Assembly (NCBI RefSeq): GCF_000708715.2
Contig: NZ_JENB01000027.1
Location: 1-64,000, forward strand
DNA length: 64,000 bases
Source of the DNA: Pseudomonas putida W15Oct28
Lineage (GTDB): Bacteria; Pseudomonadota; Gammaproteobacteria; Pseudomonadales; Pseudomonadaceae
Direction of reading: 5' to 3'
In this document: positions 8,188-16,853 of the stretch, piece after piece
How positions within the stretch are numbered: the first letter of the stretch is position 1
Layout of the letters: each line of letters opens with the position of its first letter
Made by a program: the position numbers and the translations under genes
Notes under the pieces: model-generated
The model's database searches: none
The model's input: only the letters and a program-made list of their open reading frames with translations
Told to the model about the DNA's origin: nothing

Positions 8188-9705
8188 ATGGGCGCACTCG
8201 CAAGCAATGTGCAAGTAGCAGTGATCGGTGCCGGTGCCATGGGCGCCGGCATCGCCCAGGTCGCGGCCCAGGCCGGTCACCCGGTTAAGCTTTACGACAA
8301 CCGCCCGGGGGCTGCCGCCCAGGCAGTGGCCGGTATTGAACGGCAACTCGGCCGGCTCGTGGAAAAAGGCAAGTTGCAGGCTGCCGAGCGCGAAAAGATC
8401 AGCCTTCGGCTATACCCGGTCGACACGCTCGAAGCATTGGCTGATGCCGGCCTGGTGATCGAGGCCATCGTCGAGAACCTGCAGGTCAAGCAGGCGCTGT
8501 TCAGCCAGCTCGAAGCCCTGTGCGCGGCTGATTGCATCATTGCCAGCAACACTTCTTCGCTGTCCATCACCAGCCTGGCTGCCGGCCTTGCACGCCCGCA
8601 GCAAGTGGTTGGCATGCACTTCTTCAACCCGGCACCGCTGATGGCGCTGGTCGAGGTGGTGTCGGGCCTGGCAACCGAACCGGCCGTGGCCGCGTGTATC
8701 TACGATACCGCCCAGGCCTGGGGCAAACAGCCAGTGCACACGCGCTCGACACCGGGCTTTATCGTCAACCGTGTGGCGCGGCCTTTCTATGCCGAAAGCC
8801 TGCGCCTGCTACAGGAAGGAGCAGCCGATTGCGCCAGCCTTGATGCACTGCTTCGCGATGCGGGTGGGTTCCGCATGGGGGCGTTCGAGTTGACCGACCT
8901 GATCGGCCACGACGTCAATTACGCCGTCACGTGCTCGGTGTTCGATGCTTTCTATGGGGACTTCCGCTTCCAGCCGTCACTGGTGCAAAAAGAGCTGGTG
9001 GATGCCGGCCGCCTCGGCCGCAAGACTGGGCAAGGCTTCTATAGCTACGCCGAAGGCGCCGAGCGCCCTGTTCCGGCCGAATTGCACAGCTCCAGCAGCG
9101 CCGAAGCCTGCATTATCGAGGGGCACCTCGGTGTGTTGCAGCCAGTGGTCGAACGCCTGCGCCAGAACGGCATCGTCGTAACCCAGCGTGCCGGTAGCGG
9201 CGTGATCCAGGTCGGTGATGCCACCCTGGCATTGTCCGATGGCCGCCTCGCCAGCCAGCGCGCCCGTGAAGATGGCCTGCGCAACCTGGTGCTGCTCGAC
9301 CTCGCGCTGGACTATGGCACCGCCTCGCGGATTGCCATCAGCTGGTCGGCCGATACCACCGAAAGCGCCCGCGACCAAGCGGTGGCCCTGCTGCAGCGGG
9401 CCGGCCTCAAGGTCACTGCGGTCGCCGACCTGCCCGGCCTGGTGGTGCTGCGCACCGTGGCCATGCTCGCCAACGAGGCCGCCGATGCCGTGTTGCAGGG
9501 CGTCGGCAGCGCCGCCGACATCGACCTGGCCATGCGCGCCGGCGTCAATTACCCCTGTGGCCCGCTGGCCTGGGCTGCGGACATCGGTATTGCCCACACC
9601 CTGCGCGTGCTCGACAACCTGCAGCGCAGCTATGGCGAGAGCCGCTACCGCCCTTCCCTGCTGTTACGTCGCTGCGAGGCCAAAGGAGGCACCCTGCATG
9701 ACTGA
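8188..9705 (+). CDS. paaH: 3-hydroxyadipyl-CoA dehydrogenase
   Basis: The 505-residue NAD-dependent dehydrogenase oxidises 3-hydroxyadipyl-CoA to 3-oxoadipyl-CoA. The Rossmann motif GAGAMGAGI is at 14-22, and the catalytic histidine lies in GMHFFNPAP. It has the two 3HCDH C-terminal domains expected of PaaH, the second beginning near residue 410, accounting for its length relative to the roughly 280-residue fadB2-type enzymes. Its last 8 bases overlap the start of paaI. Confidence 0.93.
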   Translation: MGALASNVQVAVIGAGAMGAGIAQVAAQAGHPVKLYDNRPGAAAQAVAGIERQLGRLVEKGKLQAAEREKISLRLYPVDTLEALADAGLVIEAIVENLQVKQALFSQLEALCAADCIIASNTSSLSITSLAAGLARPQQVVGMHFFNPAPLMALVEVVSGLATEPAVAACIYDTAQAWGKQPVHTRSTPGFIVNRVARPFYAESLRLLQEGAADCASLDALLRDAGGFRMGAFELTDLIGHDVNYAVTCSVFDAFYGDFRFQPSLVQKELVDAGRLGRKTGQGFYSYAEGAERPVPAELHSSSSAEACIIEGHLGVLQPVVERLRQNGIVVTQRAGSGVIQVGDATLALSDGRLASQRAREDGLRNLVLLDLALDYGTASRIAISWSADTTESARDQAVALLQRAGLKVTAVADLPGLVVLRTVAMLANEAADAVLQGVGSAADIDLAMRAGVNYPCGPLAWAADIGIAHTLRVLDNLQRSYGESRYRPSLLLRRCEAKGGTLHD

Positions 9706-10138
9706 ACTCGAACTGGCACAAGCTTGTGCCGACGCCATGTATGCCCGTGACCCGGCTACCCAGGGCCTGGGCATCAGCCTGCTGGATGCCGGCCCGGGCC
9801 GAGCCAGCCTGCGCATGCCGGTACGTGCCGACATGATCCAGGGCCATGGCACCTGCCATGGCGGCTTCCTGTTCGCCCTGGCCGACTCGGCGTTTGCCTT
9901 CGCCTGTAACAGCTATGACCAGGCCACCGTGGCGCTGGGCTGCAGCATTGACTACCTGGCCCCGGCGTTGCGCGACGACGTGCTCACCGCCCACGCCAGC
10001 GAGGTCAGCCGCAAAGGCCGCACCGGCCTGTACGACGTGCGCATCCACAACCAGCGCGGTGAGCTGGTGGCGATGTTCCATGGCAAATCCTACAAAGTGC
10101 GCGGCACCGTGCTGGCGCAGGAGACGCAAGATGACTGA
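9698..10138 (+). CDS. paaI: Hydroxyphenylacetyl-CoA thioesterase
   Basis: The 146-residue hot-dog-fold protein hydrolyses aberrant CoA esters such as hydroxyphenylacetyl-CoA, recycling CoA when the pathway stalls. The PaaI signature HGTCHGGFLFALADSAFA carries the active-site HGG and the aspartate of LAD. The start ATG at 9698 lies inside the end of paaH, with AAAGGAGG about 9 bases upstream. The end overlaps the start of paaJ, so both junctions suggest coupled translation. Confidence 0.92.
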   Translation: MTELELAQACADAMYARDPATQGLGISLLDAGPGRASLRMPVRADMIQGHGTCHGGFLFALADSAFAFACNSYDQATVALGCSIDYLAPALRDDVLTAHASEVSRKGRTGLYDVRIHNQRGELVAMFHGKSYKVRGTVLAQETQDD

Positions 10139-11351
10139 ACACACCCTCGCCGATGCCTTGATCATCGACGCCGTGCGCACCCCCATCGGCCGCTATGCCG
10201 GGGCCTTGAGTGGCGTACGTGCCGATGACCTCGCCGCCATCCCGCTGAAAGCCTTGATCCAGCGCCACCCCGAGCTGGACTGGAAAGCGGTCGACGACGT
10301 GATCCTCGGCTGTGCCAACCAGGCAGGCGAAGACAACCGCAACGTGGCACACATGGCCAGCCTGCTGGCCGGGCTGCCACTCGAAGTACCGGGGACCACG
10401 ATCAACCGGCTGTGTGGTTCTGGCCTGGATGCCATCGGCAATGCGGCCCGCGCCTTGCGCTGTGGCGAAGCCGGGCTGATGCTGGCCGGCGGCGTGGAAT
10501 CGATGTCGCGTGCGCCGTTCGTGATGGGCAAGTCGGAGCAGGCCTTTGGTCGCGCGGCCGAGCTGTTCGACACCACGATCGGCTGGCGTTTCGTCAACCC
10601 GCTGATGAAGGCTGCCTACGGCACCGATTCGATGCCGGAAACTGCCGAGAACGTGGCTGAGCAGTTTGGCATTTCCCGCGCCGATCAAGATGCCTTCGCC
10701 CTGCGCAGCCAGCACAAGGCGGCCGCCGCTCAGGCCCGCGGCCGCCTGGCGAAAGAAATCGTGCCGGTCGAGATCCCGCAACGCAAAGGCCCGGCCAAAG
10801 TGGTCGAGCACGACGAGCATCCGCGCGGCGACACTACGCTGGAGCAATTGGCCCGCCTTGGCACCCCGTTCCGTGAAGGTGGTAGCGTCACCGCCGGCAA
10901 TGCCTCCGGCGTCAACGACGGCGCCTGCGCCCTGCTGCTGGCCAGCAGCGCCGCGGCCCGCCGCCATGGCCTGAAAGCCCGCGGCCGTATCGTCGGCATG
11001 GCGGTGGCCGGGGTTGAGGCGCGGTTGATGGGTATCGGCCCGGTGCCGGCAACCCGAAAGGTACTTGAGCTCACGGGGTTGTCGTTGTCTGACCTCGACG
11101 TCATCGAGCTCAACGAAGCCTTCGCCGCCCAGGGCCTGGCAGTGTTGCGCGAGCTGGGCCTGGCCGACGACGACCCCCGGGTCAACCGCAACGGCGGAGC
11201 CATCGCCCTCGGCCATCCGCTGGGCATGAGCGGCGCACGTCTGGTCACAACCGCCCTGCACGAGCTGGAAGAAACCACCGGCCGCTATGCCCTGTGCACC
11301 ATGTGCATCGGGGTTGGCCAGGGCATCGCCATGGTCATCGAGCGCCTCTGA
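10131..11351 (+). CDS. paaJ: 3-oxoadipyl-CoA / 3-oxo-5,6-dehydrosuberyl-CoA thiolase
   Basis: The 406-residue thiolase acts twice in the pathway: it shortens 3-oxo-5,6-dehydrosuberyl-CoA and finally cleaves 3-oxoadipyl-CoA to succinyl-CoA and acetyl-CoA. The nucleophile is C95 in NRLCGSGLD, H362 lies in ALGHPLG and the second cysteine C392 in CTMCIGVGQG. The ATG at 10131, preceded by CAGGAGACGCAAG, overlaps paaI by 8 bases; the longer open frame upstream is a shadow of paaI. The closely related PcaF thiolase is an alternative name, but context favours PaaJ. Confidence 0.92.
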   Translation: MTEHTLADALIIDAVRTPIGRYAGALSGVRADDLAAIPLKALIQRHPELDWKAVDDVILGCANQAGEDNRNVAHMASLLAGLPLEVPGTTINRLCGSGLDAIGNAARALRCGEAGLMLAGGVESMSRAPFVMGKSEQAFGRAAELFDTTIGWRFVNPLMKAAYGTDSMPETAENVAEQFGISRADQDAFALRSQHKAAAAQARGRLAKEIVPVEIPQRKGPAKVVEHDEHPRGDTTLEQLARLGTPFREGGSVTAGNASGVNDGACALLLASSAAARRHGLKARGRIVGMAVAGVEARLMGIGPVPATRKVLELTGLSLSDLDVIELNEAFAAQGLAVLRELGLADDDPRVNRNGGAIALGHPLGMSGARLVTTALHELEETTGRYALCTMCIGVGQGIAMVIERL

Positions 11352-11451
11352 GCGGATCAGACCATCCGCCTGTTACCGAACCGAACGCAGCCGTATATGC
11401 TGCGCTCATGACACTCACCGCGTGGCCTGCAACCGCTGGCGCGCGGCGTAC

Positions 11452-11459
11452 AAGAACAA
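11452..11459 (+). promoter_or_regulatory. Candidate Crc/Hfq (AANAANAA) motif upstream of paaK
   Basis: AAGAACAA fits the catabolite-repression consensus AANAANAA used by Hfq with Crc in Pseudomonas, and lies just ahead of the paaK ribosome binding region. Function is inferred from motif and position only. Confidence 0.4.
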
Positions 11460-11472
11460 TTCGAGTGAAGCC

Positions 11473-12792
11473 ATGAACATGTACCATGATGCCGACCGTG
11501 CCCTGCTGGACCCGATGGAAACCGCCAGTGTCGACGCCCTGCGCCAGCACCAGCTGGAACGCCTGCGCTGGAGCCTGAAGCACGCCTACGACAATGTGCC
11601 GCTGTACCGCCAGCGCTTTGCGGAATGCGGCGCCCACCCCGACGACCTCACGTGCCTCGAAGACCTGGCGAAGTTCCCCTTCACCGGCAAGAACGACCTG
11701 CGCGACAACTACCCCTACGGCATGTTTGCCGTGCCCCAGGAAGAGGTGGTGCGCCTGCACGCTTCCAGCGGCACCACCGGCAAGCCGACGGTGGTCGGTT
11801 ACACCCAGAATGACATCAACACCTGGGCCAACGTCGTGGCACGCTCGATCCGTGCCGCTGGCGGGCGCAAAGGTGACAAGGTGCATGTTTCCTATGGCTA
11901 TGGGCTTTTCACTGGCGGGCTTGGCGCGCACTACGGTGCCGAACGCCTCGGCTGCACGGTAATCCCGATGTCCGGTGGCCAGACCGAGAAGCAGGTGCAG
12001 CTGATCCGCGACTTCCAGCCCGACATCATCATGGTCACGCCTTCGTACATGCTGAACCTGGCCGACGAGATCGAGCGCCAGGGCATCGACCCGCACGATC
12101 TGAAACTGCGGCTAGGCATATTTGGCGCCGAACCCTGGACCGACGAGCTTCGCCGCTCGATCGAGCAACGCCTGGGTATCAATGCCCTCGACATCTATGG
12201 CCTGTCGGAAATCATGGGGCCCGGGGTGGCGATGGAGTGCATCGAGACCAAGGACGGCCCGACCATCTGGGAAGACCACTTCTACCCCGAGATCATCGAC
12301 CCGGTCACCGGCGAGGTATTGCCAGACGGTCAGTTGGGCGAGCTGGTGTTCACCTCGCTAAGCAAAGAGGCGCTGCCAATGGTGCGCTACCGCACCCGCG
12401 ACCTCACCCGCCTGCTGCCCGGCACCGCCAGGCCGATGCGACGGATTGGCAAGATCACCGGGCGCAGCGACGACATGCTGATCATTCGCGGGGTCAACGT
12501 GTTCCCGACCCAGATCGAGGAACAGGTGTTAAAAATAAAACAACTTTCCGAGATGTATGAGATTCATTTGTATCGTAACGGCAACCTGGACAGCGTAGAG
12601 GTGCATGTTGAGTTGCGCGCGGAGTGCCAGCACCTCGACGAAGGCCAGCGCAAGCTGGTTATCGGAGAGTTGAGCAAACAGATCAAGACCTACATCGGCA
12701 TCAGCACCCAGGTGCACCTGCAGCCCTGCGGCACGCTCAAGCGCTCCGAGGGCAAGGCTTGCCACGTGTACGACAAACGGTTGGCCAGCTGA
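11473..12792 (+). CDS. paaK: Phenylacetate-CoA ligase
   Basis: The 439-residue adenylate-forming enzyme makes phenylacetyl-CoA from phenylacetate, CoA and ATP, the committing step. The AMP-binding loop ASSGTTGKPTVVGYT is near residue 100, a second motif is IYGLSEIMGPG near 240, and the hinge GRSDDMLIIRGVNVF leads into the C-terminal domain. A 121-bp gap follows paaJ and contains AAGAACAA, a candidate Crc/Hfq site 14 bases before the start. A second ATG lies two codons in. A short patch near 12529-12570 (VLKIKQL) uses AT-rich codons unlike the rest of the gene. A strong terminator follows. Confidence 0.95.
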   Translation: MNMYHDADRALLDPMETASVDALRQHQLERLRWSLKHAYDNVPLYRQRFAECGAHPDDLTCLEDLAKFPFTGKNDLRDNYPYGMFAVPQEEVVRLHASSGTTGKPTVVGYTQNDINTWANVVARSIRAAGGRKGDKVHVSYGYGLFTGGLGAHYGAERLGCTVIPMSGGQTEKQVQLIRDFQPDIIMVTPSYMLNLADEIERQGIDPHDLKLRLGIFGAEPWTDELRRSIEQRLGINALDIYGLSEIMGPGVAMECIETKDGPTIWEDHFYPEIIDPVTGEVLPDGQLGELVFTSLSKEALPMVRYRTRDLTRLLPGTARPMRRIGKITGRSDDMLIIRGVNVFPTQIEEQVLKIKQLSEMYEIHLYRNGNLDSVEVHVELRAECQHLDEGQRKLVIGELSKQIKTYIGISTQVHLQPCGTLKRSEGKACHVYDKRLAS

Positions 12793-12811
12793 TTAATCGG
12801 CTGCCTTTTCG

Positions 12812-12839
12812 GCCCCGGCATTGTCCGGGGCTTTTTTTT
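12812..12839 (+). terminator. Rho-independent terminator after paaK
   Basis: The hairpin GCCCCGG-CATTGT-CCGGGGC is followed directly by eight T residues, 19 bases after the paaK stop. It ends the paaFGHIJK unit, so paaABCDE needs its own promoter. Confidence 0.93.
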
Positions 12840-12873
12840 GCGTTTGTTTTACCCGCTCTAAAAGGTGCGCGCC

Positions 12874-12906
12874 CCCCTGTGGGAGCGGGTTTACCCGCGA
12901 AGAGGC
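12874..12906 (+). repeat. REP element, single copy
   Basis: CCCTGTGGGAGCGGG-TTTA-CCCGCGAAGAGGCC matches the 35-bp P. putida REP sequence, with an inner GCGGG/CCCGC stem. It lies between the paaK terminator and the paaA promoter. Confidence 0.9.
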
Positions 12907-12908
12907 CC

Positions 12909-12978
12909 AAAAGCGATACACAAATCTTATTTGATACACATAAAACTGTTTGACGTTATGTTTTGTATCGCTTACAAA
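12909..12978 (+). promoter_or_regulatory. paaA promoter with candidate PaaX operator repeats
   Basis: AAAAGCGATACACAAATC begins at 12909, a half copy TTGATACAC follows at 12931, and the inverted copy TTTTGTATCGCTT is at 12961-12973. These match motifs in the paaY/paaF region. A plausible sigma-70 promoter has TTGACG at 12950-12955 and TACAAA at 12973-12978 with 17-bp spacing, so bound repressor would cover the core promoter. PaaX binding is inferred. Confidence 0.6.
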
Positions 12979-13008
12979 TGGCTCATGCCTTAGCAGGAGT
13001 CGCCGCAC

Positions 13009-13998
13009 ATGTACGCACAGCTAGTGGAAACCGGAGTCAAGCGCGTCAAGTCACTGGAAGAGATGTCGCCCGAAGAGCGCAACTTCCAGGAAAAGATCGA
13101 CGCCGAAATCAAGATCGAAGCCAAGAACTGGATGCCCGAGGCCTACCGCCAGACCTTGATCCGGCAGATCTCCCAGCACGCCCATTCGGAAATCGTCGGC
13201 ATGCTGCCCGAAGGCAACTGGGTTACCCGCGCCCCCAGCCTCAAGCGCAAGCTGCAGCTGATGGCCAAGATCCAGGACGAAGCCGGCCACGGCCTGTACC
13301 TGTACAGCGCCATGGAAACCCTGGGCGCCGACCGCGACGAAGAGATCGCCAAGCTGCACAGCGGCAAGGCCAAGTATTCGAGCATCTTCAACTACCCCAC
13401 CCTCAGCTGGGCCGACATGGGCGCAGTGGGCTGGCTGGTGGATGGCGCCGCAATCGTCAACCAGGTGGTGCTGCAGCGCACCTCCTATGGCCCCTACTCC
13501 CGCGCGATGATCCGTATCTGCAAGGAAGAGAGCTTCCACCAGCGCCAGGGTTACGAAATTCTCCTGACCATGATGCGTCACGGCACCCAGGCCCAGCGCG
13601 ACATGGTCCAGGACGCGATCAACCGCCTGTGGTGGCCATCGCTGATGATGTTCGGCCCCAGCGACGAACACTCCCCGAACAGCGCCCAGTCCATGGCCTG
13701 GAAAATCAAGCGCCAGACCAACGACGAACTGCGCCAGCGCTTTATCGACCAGACCGTGCCGCAGCTCGAACTGCTCGGCTGCACCGCCCCCGACCCTGAA
13801 CTGAAGTGGAACGCCGAACGCGGTCACTACGACTTCGGCGAAATACAGTGGGACGAGTTCTACGAAGTGATCAAGGGCAACGGCCCTTGCAACCAGGAAC
13901 GTGTCGCCACCCGCCGCCAGGCCATCGAGGACGGCGCCTGGGTACGCGAGGCCGCCGTGGCTTACGCGCGCAAGCAACAGAACAAGAACGCCGCCTGA
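13009..13998 (+). CDS. paaA: 1,2-phenylacetyl-CoA epoxidase, catalytic subunit PaaA
   Basis: The 329-residue di-iron oxygenase subunit uses O2 and electrons from PaaE to epoxidise the ring of phenylacetyl-CoA. Carboxylate and histidine ligands are visible in QDEAGHGLYL (near 90) and KEESFHQRQGYE (near 172), the ExxH pairs of the ferritin-like four-helix fold. Length is standard. The start is preceded by AGCAGGAG. It is first of paaABCDE, transcribed from the promoter at 12950, with paaB 25 bases downstream. Confidence 0.95.
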   Translation: MYAQLVETGVKRVKSLEEMSPEERNFQEKIDAEIKIEAKNWMPEAYRQTLIRQISQHAHSEIVGMLPEGNWVTRAPSLKRKLQLMAKIQDEAGHGLYLYSAMETLGADRDEEIAKLHSGKAKYSSIFNYPTLSWADMGAVGWLVDGAAIVNQVVLQRTSYGPYSRAMIRICKEESFHQRQGYEILLTMMRHGTQAQRDMVQDAINRLWWPSLMMFGPSDEHSPNSAQSMAWKIKRQTNDELRQRFIDQTVPQLELLGCTAPDPELKWNAERGHYDFGEIQWDEFYEVIKGNGPCNQERVATRRQAIEDGAWVREAAVAYARKQQNKNAA

Positions 13999-14023
13999 GC
14001 GGCGATTGATGCGGAGATCGAAA

Positions 14024-14305
14024 ATGTCTGTCTGGACCCTCTACGAAGTGTTCGTGCGCAGCAAGCACGGCCTTAACCACAAGCATGTAGGCAGCGTGCA
14101 CGCCGCGGATGCCGCCATGGCCATCGAGAATGCCCGCGAGCTGTACACCCGTCGTAGCGAAGGCGTCAGCCTGTGGGTGGTGCCTTCGGCACTGATCACC
14201 GCCTCCTCTCCCGACGAGAAAGACCCGCTGTTCGTCCCTTCGGACGACAAGGTCTACCGCCATGCCAGCTTCTACGAGCTGCCCGATGAAGTCGGACACA
14301 TGTGA
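14024..14305 (+). CDS. paaB: 1,2-phenylacetyl-CoA epoxidase subunit PaaB
   Basis: The 93-residue subunit bridges PaaAC heterodimers in the epoxidase complex and has no catalytic site. MSVWTLYEVFVRSKHGLNHK and the ending YRHASFYELPDEVGHM are highly characteristic. The ATG at 14024, with GGAG upstream, gives the usual length; longer upstream frames read through the paaA end and are shadows. Its stop lies 8 bases before the paaC start. Confidence 0.95.
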   Translation: MSVWTLYEVFVRSKHGLNHKHVGSVHAADAAMAIENARELYTRRSEGVSLWVVPSALITASSPDEKDPLFVPSDDKVYRHASFYELPDEVGHM

Positions 14306-14313
14306 GGTTGGCC

Positions 14314-15072
14314 ATGCACAACGAAGCCCTGATCCCTTACCTGCTGCTGCTCGGCGACAGTGCCCTGGTCCAAGGCCAGCGCCTCTGCGAATGGTGTGGC
14401 CACGCCCCTGCCATCGAAGAAGAACTGGCCCTGATGAACGTTGGCCTCGACCTGGTCGGCCAGGCGCGCAACTGGCTGGAATATGCCGCCGAGCTGCTTG
14501 ACGACGGCCGCGACGCCGATGCCTTGGCCTTCCGCCGGGACGAGCGCGCCTATCGCAACCTGCTGCTGGTCGAGCAACCCAACGGTGATTTCGCCGTGAC
14601 CATGACCAAGCAGTTTCTCTACGACGCCTGGCATTACGCCGTGCTGCGGGGCCTGGCCGGGTCCAGCGATGAGCGTATTGCCGGCATCGCCGCCAAGGCA
14701 CTGAAGGAAGTTACCTACCACCTGCGCCGCTCCAGCGAGTGGGTGCAGCGCCTGGGTGGCGGCACAGAAGAAAGCCGCCAACGCATGCTCGCCGCCATTC
14801 CGGCACTGTGGCGCTTTACCGTCGAACTGACGACCGCCAGCGACAACGAGGTGCAATTGGCCGAAGCGGGTATCGCTGCCGACCCGTCCACCGTGGCTGC
14901 CGCGTGGCTCAAACAGGTGAGCGACAGCTTCGCTTCGGTCGAGCTGCCGCTGCCCAAGGCTGCCAGCCATTTCTACCTGGACAGCCGCAAAGGCCTGCAC
15001 ACCGAGCACCTGGGCCTGCTGCTGGCCGAGATGCAGTTCCTGCCGAGGGCTTACCCCGATGCAACCTGGTGA
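14314..15072 (+). CDS. paaC: 1,2-phenylacetyl-CoA epoxidase structural subunit PaaC
   Basis: The 252-residue protein has the same ferritin-like fold as PaaA and pairs with it to form the substrate-binding core; in studied homologues its metal site is degenerate. The ATG at 14314 (MHNEALIPYLLLL) follows TGAGGTTGG at good distance; a GTG at 14302 is possible. Conserved parts include LALMNVGLDLVGQARNWL and KQFLYDAWHYAVL. The end overlaps paaD by 14 bases, suggesting coupling. Confidence 0.94.
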   Translation: MHNEALIPYLLLLGDSALVQGQRLCEWCGHAPAIEEELALMNVGLDLVGQARNWLEYAAELLDDGRDADALAFRRDERAYRNLLLVEQPNGDFAVTMTKQFLYDAWHYAVLRGLAGSSDERIAGIAAKALKEVTYHLRRSSEWVQRLGGGTEESRQRMLAAIPALWRFTVELTTASDNEVQLAEAGIAADPSTVAAAWLKQVSDSFASVELPLPKAASHFYLDSRKGLHTEHLGLLLAEMQFLPRAYPDATW

Positions 15073-15592
15073 GCTGATTGCGGGCGACCGTGGCGCGCGG
15101 GCACCACGCGGCGACGACCTGGCCCGGGCCTGGGAGGTGCTGGCCCAGGTCATGGACCCGGAAGTGCCAGTCGTCAGCGTGGTCGACCTGGGGATCGTCC
15201 GCGACCTCGACTGGCGCGCCGGCCACTTGCACCTGGTGGTCACGCCGACCTACTCCGGCTGCCCGGCCACCGAGGTGATCGAAGGCGATATCCGCCAGGC
15301 GCTGGAGCAGGCGGGTTTCCCCGCACCGGATCTTGAGCGCCGGCTGACCCCGGCCTGGAGCACCGACTGGATCAGCGAGCTGGGCCGCGAGCGCCTGCGC
15401 CTCTACGGCATCGCCCCGCCGCAAGGCAGCGCCAGCAAGCGCAGCCTGCTGGGTGAAGCGCCCCAGGTGTGCTGCCCGCAGTGCGGCAGCGCCCATACCG
15501 AATTGCTCAGCCAGTTCGGCTCTACCGCTTGCAAGGCGTTGTACCGCTGCCGCGAGTGCCTGGAGCCGTTCGACTATTTCAAATGCATTTGA
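15059..15592 (+). CDS. paaD: PaaD, metal-sulfur assembly factor of the epoxidase
   Basis: The 177-residue protein has a DUF59/MIP18-type domain (residues about 25-110, with DPEVPVVSVVDLGIV and TPTYSGCPA) and a C-terminal zinc-ribbon-like segment with cysteine pairs CCPQCG and CRECLEPFDYFKC. PaaD is needed for epoxidase activity in vivo, probably maturing the iron-sulfur or di-iron centre. It begins within paaC and ends 15 bases before paaE. Confidence 0.93.
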   Translation: MQPGELIAGDRGARAPRGDDLARAWEVLAQVMDPEVPVVSVVDLGIVRDLDWRAGHLHLVVTPTYSGCPATEVIEGDIRQALEQAGFPAPDLERRLTPAWSTDWISELGRERLRLYGIAPPQGSASKRSLLGEAPQVCCPQCGSAHTELLSQFGSTACKALYRCRECLEPFDYFKCI

Positions 15593-15607
15593 GCCGTGGA
15601 GAACGCC

Positions 15608-16684
15608 ATGAGCCAGTTTCACAGCCTGACCGTCAAGCAAGTGCGCAATGAGACCCGTGATGCGGTTTCGATTGCCTTCGACGTGCCCGAGCACCTGCAG
15701 GCGCAGTTCCGTTTCACCCAGGGCCAGTACCTGGTCATGCGTACCCAGCTGGACAACGAAGAGGTCCGCCGCTCTTACTCGATCTGCAGCGCCGTGCAGG
15801 ACGGTGAGCTGCGCGTGGCCGTCAAGCGCGTGCCAGGCGGGCGTTTCTCGGCGTTTGCCAATGAAGTGCTCAAAGCCGGCCAGCTACTGGACGTGATGCC
15901 GCCATCGGGCAGTTTCTTCGTACCGCTGGACCCTGCCCGCCAGGGCAATTACCTGGGCGTGGCTGCTGGCAGCGGCATTACCCCGATCCTGTCGATCATT
16001 GGCACCACCCTGGACAGTGAGCCGCACAGCCGCTTCACCTTGCTGTACGGCAACCGTTCCAGCTCTGGCGCGCTGTTCCGCGACAAGCTCGAAGACCTGA
16101 AAAACCGCTACCTCGACCGCCTGAACCTGATTTTCGTGTTCAGCCGCGAGCAGCAGGATGTCGACCTGTACAACGGCCGCATCGACGCCGACAAGTGCGG
16201 CCAGCTGTTCTCGCGCTGGCTGGATGTTCCAGGCCTGGACGCGGCCTTCATCTGCGGCCCCCAGGCGATGACCGAAACCGTGCGTGACAGCCTGCAGGCC
16301 AATGGCCTGGGCAAGGAGCGCATTCATTTCGAGCTGTTCGCCGCCGCCGGTAGCGAAACCCGCCGCGAGGCCCGTGAGGCCGCGCGCCAGGTGGATTCGG
16401 CGCTTAGCCACATCACCGTGATCAGCGACGGCCGCGCCCTCACCTTCGATTTGCCACGCAACACCCAGAACGTGCTGGACGCCGGCAATGCAATCGGCGC
16501 CGAGCTGCCTTACTCGTGCAAGGCCGGCGTGTGCTCCACCTGTAAATGCCGGGTGATCGAAGGCGAAGTGGAAATGGACAGCAACCATGCCCTGGAAGAC
16601 TACGAAGTGGCGGCCGGGTACGTGCTGTCGTGCCAGACCTACCCGGTAAGCGACAAGGTGGTCCTCGACTTCGACCAGCTCTGA
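15608..16684 (+). CDS. paaE: 1,2-phenylacetyl-CoA epoxidase reductase subunit PaaE
   Basis: The 358-residue reductase passes electrons from NADPH through FAD and a plant-type 2Fe-2S cluster to PaaA. In order it has an FAD domain (RRSYSICSA near 55), an NAD(P) domain (GVAAGSGITPI near 118), and a ferredoxin domain with cluster ligands C304, C309, C312 and C342. The ATG at 15608 is preceded by GGAGAACGCC. It closes the paaABCDE unit; a REP pair follows before the transport genes. Confidence 0.95.
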   Translation: MSQFHSLTVKQVRNETRDAVSIAFDVPEHLQAQFRFTQGQYLVMRTQLDNEEVRRSYSICSAVQDGELRVAVKRVPGGRFSAFANEVLKAGQLLDVMPPSGSFFVPLDPARQGNYLGVAAGSGITPILSIIGTTLDSEPHSRFTLLYGNRSSSGALFRDKLEDLKNRYLDRLNLIFVFSREQQDVDLYNGRIDADKCGQLFSRWLDVPGLDAAFICGPQAMTETVRDSLQANGLGKERIHFELFAAAGSETRREAREAARQVDSALSHITVISDGRALTFDLPRNTQNVLDAGNAIGAELPYSCKAGVCSTCKCRVIEGEVEMDSNHALEDYEVAAGYVLSCQTYPVSDKVVLDFDQL

Positions 16685-16692
16685 CACCGAGT

Positions 16693-16788
16693 CGCCTGTT
16701 TCGCGGGCGTGCCCGCTCCCACAGGGATCGCACAAAGGCGAAGAGCAACGCCTTACCTGTGGGAGCGGGCAAGCCCGCGAAGAGGCCA
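16693..16788. repeat. Inverted pair of REP elements
   Basis: GCCTGTTTCGCGGGCGTGCCCGCTCCCACAGG faces CCTGTGGGAGCGGGCAAGCCCGCGAAGAGGCC across about 28 bases. The pair can form a long hairpin and lies between paaE and the DUF485-paaL unit. Confidence 0.9.
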
Positions 16789-16818
16789 TCAGCAACACCG
16801 CAACACCCGCGTGACCTC

Positions 16819-16842
16819 AACAAAACAATTACAAAACCAAGA
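16819..16842 (+). promoter_or_regulatory. Candidate Crc/Hfq-binding A-rich leader of the DUF485-paaL mRNA
   Basis: AACAAAACAATTACAAAACC lies just upstream of the ribosome binding region of the DUF485 gene and offers several overlapping AANAANAA-type registers. It is a plausible catabolite-repression target; this is inferred. Confidence 0.45.
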
Positions 16843-16853
16843 GATCGCTTGCC

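Noticed and set aside
9846..10130. N-terminal extension of the paaJ frame
   Set aside because: It overlaps paaI completely; thiolase homology starts at 10131 with its own ribosome site.
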